Source of the DNA: Candidatus Acidiferrales bacterium
Lineage (GTDB): Bacteria; Acidobacteriota; Terriglobia; Acidoferrales; UBA7541
Assembly (NCBI GenBank): GCA_030043155.1
Contig: JASHYE010000305.1
Coordinates: 1-6,198 of the forward strand
Direction of reading: 5' to 3'
DNA: 6,198 nucleotides
Position 1 is the stretch's first letter. The number at the start of each line of letters is the position of its first letter. Shown in pieces: positions 1 to 5,298 of this stretch. Both the position numbers and the translations under genes were made by a program. The notes under the pieces are model-generated. The model was not told the origin of the DNA. It was given only the letters and a program-made list of their open reading frames with translations, and did not search any database.

Positions 1-129
1 TTCGTCTGTCTTGTAGAATTTACGGCCCGCGACGACCATCGCTTCCTCAATCGCCGCGACAATCACCTCAGGCTCAATGTGTTTCTCGCGGCTGATTTGC
101 TCGATTGTTTGGTAAAGCAAACTCGCCAT
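1..129 (-). CDS. nusA: Transcription termination/antitermination factor NusA, N-terminal fragment
   Basis: Only the first 43 codons are inside the window; the gene continues beyond base 1. The peptide starts MASLLYQTIEQISREKHIEP and continues with a helix containing VIVAAIEEAMVVAGRK, which matches the N-terminal RNA-polymerase-binding domain of NusA, where 'I..E..I....ALE.A...A..K' is typical. NusA binds the RNA polymerase flap and affects pausing, intrinsic termination and antitermination in the cytoplasm. The ATG at 127-129 is supported by a GGAGAA Shine-Dalgarno sequence (138-143) placed 8 nt upstream. The gene begins 15 nt after the rimP stop, so the two are almost certainly cotranscribed, as in the conserved rimP-nusA-infB arrangement. 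S1, KH and later domains are off-window, so integrity cannot be judged. Identity is fairly secure because the short N-terminal match and the rimP neighbour agree. Confidence 0.9.
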   Translation of the reverse strand, partial: MASLLYQTIEQISREKHIEPEVIVAAIEEAMVVAGRKFYKTDE

Positions 130-137
130 TTCAGTAA

Positions 138-143
138 TTCTCC
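138..143 (-). promoter_or_regulatory. Shine-Dalgarno site of nusA
   Basis: GGAGAA read on the minus strand, 8 nt before the nusA ATG. It sits directly after the rimP TGA stop (145-147), so a ribosome terminating on rimP would cover it. This suggests translational coupling of the two genes and fixes the nusA start. Confidence 0.75.
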
Positions 144-144
144 G

Positions 145-618
145 TCAGAACTCGACTACCAAATTCGCCTTCCGAATATTGCCAAAAGGAATCGCAATCG
201 TTCCCTCTTTGATGGAAAGCTGAACCATTCCGTCTATGCATCCCGCGAGTCGCCCTTCGAAATACTTCGAATTTTGCACTGGCTCGTTCAGCCAAATGTG
301 CGCGAGCCGCCCGGAGAACCTCTCGTAATCCGAAGGCTTCAGGAGCTTTCGGTCAAGCCCCGGCGAACTCACCTCCAACACATACCCGGCGCCAGGAACC
401 AGATCCTCCACGTCGAGGATCACACTCAACTGCTCGCTCACTGCTTCACAATCGCTGTGGCTCACTCCCGAGCCCATCGTCTGACCTGGTGACGGAGCGC
501 GGTCAATGTAGACGCGCAGCAAGCGCTGCTTCCCAATCTTCCACTCCACATCGACAACTTCCACGCCGACGGAACCAGCCACGCGCTCCGCCGCTTCGCG
601 AACTTTCTCCACGTCCAT
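145..618 (-). CDS. rimP: Ribosome maturation factor RimP
   Basis: A 157-residue cytoplasmic protein, close to the usual length of about 150. RimP binds the free 30S subunit and assists its maturation. The N-terminal alpha/beta domain (about 1-80) contains VEVVDVEW and LLRVYIDR, then the family signature region VSHSDCEAVSEQLSVILDVE (52-71). The highly conserved LEVSSPGLDRKL (81-92) links to the C-terminal SH3-like domain, which ends GNIRKANLVVEF (146-157), again typical. An extra Pro/Gly/Ser loop (about 41-51) precedes the conserved VSHSDCE segment. The ATG at 616-618 is the only plausible start, because an in-frame TAA lies immediately upstream at 619-621. No good Shine-Dalgarno is visible, only a G-rich GGCGGCGG stretch just before the start. 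The gene is first in a probable rimP-nusA operon, preceded by its own promoter (730-758) and a terminator hairpin in the leader (678-701). Confidence 0.96.
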   Translation of the reverse strand: MDVEKVREAAERVAGSVGVEVVDVEWKIGKQRLLRVYIDRAPSPGQTMGSGVSHSDCEAVSEQLSVILDVEDLVPGAGYVLEVSSPGLDRKLLKPSDYERFSGRLAHIWLNEPVQNSKYFEGRLAGCIDGMVQLSIKEGTIAIPFGNIRKANLVVEF

Positions 619-677
619 TTAAGCCGCCGCCGCTACGCGGACTAGTTCAAAACGGAACTTGATTTCTTTCCTGCAAC

Positions 678-701
678 AAAAAAGTGGGCTCGCGCCCACT
701 T
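678..701 (-). terminator. Intrinsic terminator in the rimP-nusA leader (candidate attenuator)
   Basis: Read on the minus strand, AAGTGGGC (701-694) and GCCCACTT (689-682) form a perfect 8-bp stem closed by the loop GCGA, which is of the stable GNRA class. A run of six T residues (683-678) overlaps the base of the stem. This is a textbook Rho-independent terminator. It lies downstream of the predicted rimP promoter and upstream of the rimP start, so it would act in the rimP leader as well as on any readthrough from ompH. Family knowledge, from memory: terminator-bearing leaders upstream of rimP-nusA have been predicted in other bacteria. That it works here as a regulated attenuator is inference. 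Confidence 0.85.
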
Positions 702-729
702 GAACCTTCGTCCGGCTTCGAACTCAATC

Positions 730-758
730 AGTATAGGCGCAGAATGCGCGAAACGCAA
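730..758 (-). promoter_or_regulatory. Predicted sigma70-type promoter of rimP-nusA
   Basis: On the minus strand, TTGCGT (758-753) serves as the -35 box and TATACT (735-730) as the -10 box, separated by exactly 17 bp. The -10 box matches the consensus at 5 of 6 positions; the -35 matches at only 3 of 6. The expected transcription start is near 723-724, giving a leader of roughly 105 nt before the rimP ATG. The spacer contains a perfect 5-bp dyad, GCGCA-TTC-TGCGC on the minus strand (737-749), which could be an operator. Confidence 0.6.
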
Positions 759-776
759 GCCGAGCCCGAGCTCACT

Positions 777-801
777 AAAAGTGCAGCGCCGACCTGCATT
801 T
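777..801 (-). terminator. Weak terminator-like hairpin downstream of ompH
   Basis: On the minus strand, AAATGCAG (801-794) can pair with CTGCACTT (786-779) around a 7-nt loop, with one A-C mismatch, and is followed by a short T run. It is the only plausible intrinsic terminator before the rimP promoter. The stem is short and the T tract brief, so it may be inefficient or not real. The much stronger hairpin at 678-701 would catch readthrough. Confidence 0.35.
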
Positions 802-815
802 CAAGGGCACAGAGA

Positions 816-863
816 GGGTCCGCTTCGCAGTCGAGGGCGAAAAAGACTCTGCTCGCGGAACCC
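816..863 (-). other. Imperfect long stem-loop just after the ompH stop
   Basis: In minus-strand RNA, GGGUUCCGC (863-855) pairs with GCGGACCC (823-816) as eight base pairs with one bulged U. Inside it, GCAGAGUC (852-845) pairs with GACUGC (832-827) as six pairs with a two-base bulge. The apical loop is about 12 nt and contains a U5 run. The structure starts 2 nt after the ompH stop codon. It could stabilise the ompH mRNA 3' end or assist termination. No function can be assigned from sequence alone, and pairing of this length can arise by chance in GC-rich DNA. Confidence 0.35.
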
Positions 864-865
864 TG

Positions 866-1471
866 CTACTTCTTCTGCGAGGGCTTAGTCGTTCCGGGAT
901 GAGCCGCGGGAGGAGCGGCGGCCTTCACGGGATAGGCATCATCGTAGAGCTTGATGATATCTTTCGTAATGTCGATCTGCGGCGCACCGTAGACGACCGT
1001 GGTGTTCTGCGCCGATGTATCCATGACCACTCCATAGCCATTTTGCTGCGCATACTTGTCCACCAGCGGCATCATTCGTTGCCCAATGTGATTGACGGCG
1101 TCGTTCGTCGCATCCTGCATGTCTTGCTGGAGATCCTGTTGCTCCCGTTGGCCTCGGCGCTGCAGTTCCGTACCCTGCCGCTGCAATCGCGCCTTTTCTT
1201 CGTCGCTGAGGGTGTTCGCTCCGGTCTGGAGCCGCTGCCCGATATCCTGAATCTGCTTGCTGATGTCCGTCAACTCATTCTGCCGCGGTGTAAACTGCGC
1301 CTGAATCTGCCTGGATGCTTCCCTGCCTTCCGCAGTGCCGGCCACTGCCTCTTGCAGATTGATCACGGCTATCTTGGAGGGCGCGTCCGCAGTGGAACTA
1401 GCCTGCGCCCATGCAGCCGGAATTACCAAAAGAACGGCGAACGCCGCCGCGAATGAATATCGAACCTTCAT
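866..1471 (-). CDS. ompH: OmpH/Skp-family periplasmic chaperone
   Basis: A 201-residue exported protein. The N-terminus MKVRYSFAAAFAVLLVIPAA is a clear Sec signal peptide, with likely cleavage after AWA (residue 22) or AQA (24). The mature part has the OmpH pattern: a short strand KIAVINLQEAV (33-43), a long Gln/Glu/Arg-rich coiled-coil hairpin (about 46-135), then the closing strand segment GYGVVMDTSA (145-154) and ITKDIIKLYDDAYP (168-181). Skp-type proteins form trimeric 'jellyfish' chaperones that hold unfolded outer-membrane proteins in the periplasm and hand them to the BAM complex. At 201 residues it is longer than E. coli Skp (161), mainly because of an Ala/Pro-rich, Lys-ended tail (182-201). 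The start has an AAGGAG Shine-Dalgarno (1477-1482) 5 nt upstream and a strong promoter further up. A bamA-family gene two positions upstream supports the role. Confidence 0.92.
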   Translation of the reverse strand: MKVRYSFAAAFAVLLVIPAAWAQASSTADAPSKIAVINLQEAVAGTAEGREASRQIQAQFTPRQNELTDISKQIQDIGQRLQTGANTLSDEEKARLQRQGTELQRRGQREQQDLQQDMQDATNDAVNHIGQRMMPLVDKYAQQNGYGVVMDTSAQNTTVVYGAPQIDITKDIIKLYDDAYPVKAAAPPAAHPGTTKPSQKK

Positions 1472-1513
1472 GCTAGCTCCTTAAATGTTCCTTGAGGAAA
1501 CCACAAACCCGCG

Positions 1514-1543
1514 ATTATAGCGGCCTCTATACAACTCGGTCAA
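1514..1543 (-). promoter_or_regulatory. Strong sigma70-type promoter of ompH
   Basis: On the minus strand, TTGACC (1543-1538, 5 of 6 consensus) and TATAAT (1519-1514, perfect) are separated by 18 bp. The predicted start is near 1507, giving a short leader of about 35 nt to the ompH ATG. ompH can therefore be expressed independently of the upstream lipoprotein and bamA. The rest of the 1472-1658 gap holds no gene. It has only a 6-bp GAGCGC/GCGCTC inverted repeat (1628-1633/1653-1658) right after the lipoprotein stop, without a T tract. Confidence 0.8.
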
Positions 1544-1658
1544 CCTGAATCCGGCCCCGCTAAACCTGCGAATCCTACTCCATACCGATGCAAAATACGA
1601 TTTTCCAGTTGCCGCACCTGATTCGCTGAGCGCCTGCGCCCATGCTGTTTCCGCGCTC

Positions 1659-4600
1659 TTACGGCAACGGGATCAGCAGCAAGCGCCCATTCGCCTGGTC
1701 CACGACTGTCGCAATGTCAGTTTCGGGATTGATGGCTACCGAGAATGCCGCCGATCCTCCAAAGGGAAGGATCACCTCCGTCTGAGCGGTATTAATCAGC
1801 AGCTGAGCACCCGGGGGGTTCGTCGCCACAAAGTCGAAGATGGAAAGCGTATTGGTCGCCTGATTTACAGTCACGCCGGTTCCGCTCTGGAAATTGTACG
1901 CAATGGCGGTTGGATCAATTCCGACCTTGAAGTAGTTCACCACCAGCGTCTTTGCGTCAATGATTCCGATCTCATTATCCAGGCTGTCCGCCACCAGGAA
2001 CGTATCGGTTATCGGATCGAATGTGGCGTCGAGCGGATTATTGAATCCGCTCACCCGGTCAGCTGACGGAAACGTTGCTTGTGTAGACGTAAGCGCAAGA
2101 CCGTCTACGGTATTCTGGGCGCTCGCCGTGACAATTCCTACATTGTCGATCGGATCCACGGCCAGGCCAAATGGCCCTTGATCCACATTGGTGGACGTCG
2201 CTGCAGTGGATGAACTTGAGCTGAGTGTGAAGCTCGAAATAGAGTTGGAATCGATGTTGCTGTCCGCAACGATGGAGAGAGCCGTATCCGGTTGAATGGC
2301 GACACCGGCCGGATTCAGAGCCGGCTGCAAGCTGACCGTGGAATCCACAAGTCCGTTGACGTAATCGATAACGGTAGCATCGCCGCTTCCGTTATCGGCA
2401 ACCACGCCCAATCCCAATCGCGGCAGAACGGCTACACCCTCGGGACAGGTCCCCACGTTCAGCGTATTGCTCACTGATGCTGTCGCGAGATTTACCACTG
2501 CTACCGTTCCTGGCCCGACGCAGTTTCCGGAGGGGCTCATCGTCGGCCCTTGGGTCGTTACCATGGCCTCGTTCAAATAAGAGTCAACGGCAACGCTCAT
2601 TGGATTCAGCCCAATGGGCACTGTGCCCACCACAAAAAACCGGCTGACGTTTGAACTTGCGCTGCTCGAATTCACTACGTCGAGAGAATAACGTCGTGGC
2701 GAGCTGAGCATGCTCCCCGGCACTGTCGCGATGGCCTGACGCCCGTCGGTACTTACCGTTGTAGGCACTACGGTACCGTCTAGTTCAACTTGCGCCCCTG
2801 AAGAAAAGCCGTAGCCGTTCACCGTGACCGTCAGCGATCCACTCGAGGGAGCCGCGTAAGTGTACGACGGGCTTACCTCCGTGATCTGTGGACTAAGAAT
2901 CGCCCCAAGCGACAGAATGGAAACGTTGTTGGAACCTGCATTTGCGATTACCGCAAGGTTCTGGCCGGCATCAATCGCTACGGCGTCCGGCGACGTACCG
3001 ACGGGAATACTGCTGATCACCTGCAGGGCGCCCAAATTGATCACTGATGCAGCGTTTCCTGGCGTGTTCACAGCTACGGCGATATCGGTGAGCGGGTTGA
3101 CTGCGACGCCCACGAAGCCTTGCGAGGTTGTCACACTGTTTACAGTCTGGTCCAGCAAGCTGAACGTGTTCATTGTTGTGGTATTCGGATCCACCAGAAC
3201 GGCTTGTTCGGTCTCTGTATTGATCGCTGCGCTGTCAATATTTGTCGAAATATTCAAGAAAGCGAGTACATTCGGCACGCGCGCGACCTGGTTCGAGGTC
3301 GCATCGCTTCCCAAATCTACAATCGAAACCGATCCCGACCCGCCCGGGGTCACTATCGCCCAATTCAACTTCGGCTCAACGGCAATCGCTGGCGTGGGCC
3401 CTGTGCTCACAGGCGATGTGTTGGAGTTGGCGTTCACCGCGCAATTGTTTGGCATCGTCGGATCGGACCCGCCCACTGTACAGACGAGGCTCGGCGGAGT
3501 GGTCGACAAATCAAAAATTGTCGCGATATTCGAAGAAGAATAAGCGACGATCGCCCGGTGCGTCAGCGGATTCACGCCCACGGCATAGGGCACGGGGGCT
3601 GGAGTTGTTCCCGTCGGATCCGCAGGCAGTGAAACTGTGGAGGAAACGGTGCCACTCGTGAGACTAATGATGGAAAGCGTGTTATCCGTGCTGTTGACAA
3701 CCGCCGCCAGATGCAGAATATCGTCTACTCCAACACCGGTCGGAGTGTGTCCGACGGACACCGTCGTTGACACCACCGGTGGATTCGCATCCAGATTCAA
3801 TAACGACACGTTTGCGCTTCCCTGGTTGACAACCGCGGCCACGCCCAGCCCCGAGTCGACCCCCACCGCGACCGGCTGCGTGCCGACCGAAAGGTTCTCG
3901 GTCACCGAAGTTGGAAGATTTGTGGCCGCCGTTGCAATCGCCACATTCGTTGATGAAAAAAAACCGGGCATATCCGAATTCTGAACCAGGACTGGGACCA
4001 ATCCCGGAGTGGCAAATAAAGAACTCGGAAGCGTCACCTGCATTTGACGGCTATTCGTCAGCGTCACCGGCAAGGTGGCTCCCTCTGAAGTCGCCTGCGT
4101 TGAAGCCGAAAAGTATCCGCCATTCAGATTAAGCGTCGCGGATGGGGCTGAGGTGGAAGCTGGAAAACTCACAGGGCTTGCCGCGGTCACCGCCGGCCGG
4201 GTTGGCTGAACATTCAAATTCTCCGCCTGAATGACATCGCCATTCTGGCGCTCGAGACTGATGGGAAGACTCGAAACGGCAGTCGAGAAAAAGCTCCCCG
4301 GTATCGTCGCGCGAACCATCCCGCTGTTGATAAACGTCGTTGGCACGGGCGCACCATTGACGAGCGCCTGGGTTGTGGAAAAGAAATTCGTGCCGAAAAG
4401 ATAGACGTCTTGTTCCGCTGAGCCCTCCACTGCCGTTGTGGGCTCCAGTGGAATATTCGTGCTGAACGCTGGATCTGTCGCTGTAATCACGTTCACTGTT
4501 GCGCTCGCCGTTTGGCTGGTATCCGCAGCAGCAGTCGCCGTGATGGTCACTGAGGTTTGCGGCGTGGGAGGTGCAACATAGCAGCCATAACTTGTCCCGG

Positions 4601-5219
4601 GCGCTACGGGATACGATGATGTAGGAGTAATCGGCATGTTCGCCGTGCATGCCGTCGACGTGATGGTTCCTACGGTGGAATTGCCATTCCCAATGCCGTT
4701 CACAGACCAACTCACGGCGGTATTTGTGTTGCCCTTAACAACTGCGCTGAATTGAAACTGTTCGAGCGTACCAATAGTGACGGAACTGGGTGTTACGGTA
4801 ACACTTACACCTGATTCAACGGTCACATCCACGATGGCGTAAAGGCCGGTATTCGCCTGGCTCTCGGCCACTATGCTTACCATCGAATTCGGCGGCAGCT
4901 TCGTGGGGCCGGTGTAAAGACCATTCACGGTGATTGAGCCGAGGGTCGTATTTCCTCCTTCAACGCATCCGGTTGGCATTGCAATATTCGCCACCGTCGA
5001 TTGGCCGGTAGCGATAGACGCGGGAGCCGGATTGCATACGAACCAGTAAACGAGGGTGTTGGAGATTCCCGCGACTTGCGCATTGAACTGCTGCGTGCCG
5101 GTTCGCACCACAAAAGCGTTTGCCGGTGTCAGTGTCACAGTCTCCGGCGTCCCGCTGCCTCCGCAGCCCACGATGGCGCTTGTAAACAGCAAAAATGCCG
5201 CTATCTTTCCAAATCGCAT
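1659..5219 (-). CDS. Large predicted lipoprotein: 2 Ig-like, 2 TIG, propeller, TIG, propeller
   Basis: 1186 residues; not a protein recognised by name. MRFGKIAAFLLFTSAIVGC is a lipoprotein signal with lipobox IVGC (Cys19) followed by Gly-Gly. Domains by eye: Ig-like 1 (about 26-137, VTLTPANAF, FNAQVAG, NGLYTGP); Ig-like 2 (138-246, VTVTPSSVTIG, AVSWSVNG); IPT/TIG 1 (257-337); TIG 2 (341-428); YVTN/YncE-like propeller 1 (440-772), seven repeats of the form 'P.AVAVD....AVV.N.....VSIL.L'; TIG 3 (776-864, VTVNGYGFSSGAQVELDG); propeller 2 (866-1186), again seven repeats, ending RLLLIPLP. TIG 3 plus propeller 2 looks like a copy of TIG 2 plus propeller 1. Lysine is very rare (6 residues), with much Ser, Thr, Val, Ala and Asn, as in secreted proteins. 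Start: ATG at 5217-5219 has GGAGGA 6 nt upstream; in-frame ATGs at 5345 and 5285 would bury the signal peptide. Lies 79 bp after the bamA-type gene and 187 bp before ompH. Surface binding or scaffolding is inferred; no catalytic motif was seen. Confidence 0.85.
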   Translation of the reverse strand: MRFGKIAAFLLFTSAIVGCGGSGTPETVTLTPANAFVVRTGTQQFNAQVAGISNTLVYWFVCNPAPASIATGQSTVANIAMPTGCVEGGNTTLGSITVNGLYTGPTKLPPNSMVSIVAESQANTGLYAIVDVTVESGVSVTVTPSSVTIGTLEQFQFSAVVKGNTNTAVSWSVNGIGNGNSTVGTITSTACTANMPITPTSSYPVAPGTSYGCYVAPPTPQTSVTITATAAADTSQTASATVNVITATDPAFSTNIPLEPTTAVEGSAEQDVYLFGTNFFSTTQALVNGAPVPTTFINSGMVRATIPGSFFSTAVSSLPISLERQNGDVIQAENLNVQPTRPAVTAASPVSFPASTSAPSATLNLNGGYFSASTQATSEGATLPVTLTNSRQMQVTLPSSLFATPGLVPVLVQNSDMPGFFSSTNVAIATAATNLPTSVTENLSVGTQPVAVGVDSGLGVAAVVNQGSANVSLLNLDANPPVVSTTVSVGHTPTGVGVDDILHLAAVVNSTDNTLSIISLTSGTVSSTVSLPADPTGTTPAPVPYAVGVNPLTHRAIVAYSSSNIATIFDLSTTPPSLVCTVGGSDPTMPNNCAVNANSNTSPVSTGPTPAIAVEPKLNWAIVTPGGSGSVSIVDLGSDATSNQVARVPNVLAFLNISTNIDSAAINTETEQAVLVDPNTTTMNTFSLLDQTVNSVTTSQGFVGVAVNPLTDIAVAVNTPGNAASVINLGALQVISSIPVGTSPDAVAIDAGQNLAVIANAGSNNVSILSLGAILSPQITEVSPSYTYAAPSSGSLTVTVNGYGFSSGAQVELDGTVVPTTVSTDGRQAIATVPGSMLSSPRRYSLDVVNSSSASSNVSRFFVVGTVPIGLNPMSVAVDSYLNEAMVTTQGPTMSPSGNCVGPGTVAVVNLATASVSNTLNVGTCPEGVAVLPRLGLGVVADNGSGDATVIDYVNGLVDSTVSLQPALNPAGVAIQPDTALSIVADSNIDSNSISSFTLSSSSSTAATSTNVDQGPFGLAVDPIDNVGIVTASAQNTVDGLALTSTQATFPSADRVSGFNNPLDATFDPITDTFLVADSLDNEIGIIDAKTLVVNYFKVGIDPTAIAYNFQSGTGVTVNQATNTLSIFDFVATNPPGAQLLINTAQTEVILPFGGSAAFSVAINPETDIATVVDQANGRLLLIPLP

Positions 5220-5225
5220 CCACGT

Positions 5226-5231
5226 TCCTCC
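5226..5231 (-). promoter_or_regulatory. Shine-Dalgarno site of the large lipoprotein
   Basis: GGAGGA on the minus strand, 6 nt before the ATG at 5217-5219. It decides the start: the upstream in-frame ATGs would add 42 or 22 residues in front of an otherwise perfect lipoprotein signal, and the longest version would overlap the 3' end of the bamA-type gene. No convincing promoter or terminator was seen in 5220-5298, so cotranscription with the upstream gene is likely. Confidence 0.8.
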
Positions 5232-5298
5232 GCCATTTTCCCGCCGCCGTGTTTCGATAATTTCAGACTGATGTTTGCCGTTCATAATCGTTGCGAAT

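Noticed and set aside
79..492. 137-codon plus-strand frame opposite rimP and the start of nusA
   Set aside because: It lies opposite two conserved genes with family motifs; the plus-strand product resembles nothing known.
700..730. Possible tRNA T-arm (GTTCGAAGC on the minus strand)
   Set aside because: The loop lacks the expected final pyrimidine, flanking bases do not form a 5-bp stem, and no acceptor, D or anticodon arms can be assembled around it.
684..902. Small plus-strand frames in the ompH-rimP gap
   Set aside because: They begin within or just beyond the terminator hairpin, run across the promoter, and show no ribosome binding site or protein-like composition.
899..1456. 185-codon open frame on the plus strand antisense to ompH
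   Set aside because: It mirrors ompH, which has a clear signal peptide, Shine-Dalgarno and promoter. The plus-strand translation has no recognisable domain and arises from GC-rich codon usage.
1628..1658. GAGCGC/GCGCTC inverted repeat as a terminator of the lipoprotein gene
   Set aside because: Only a 6-bp stem with a 19-nt loop and no T tract follows, so intrinsic termination is not supported.
2860..3543. 227-codon open frame on the plus strand inside the large lipoprotein gene
   Set aside because: Its translation is a complement of the repetitive Val/Thr/Ser-rich propeller coding sequence, with no ribosome binding site or family features.
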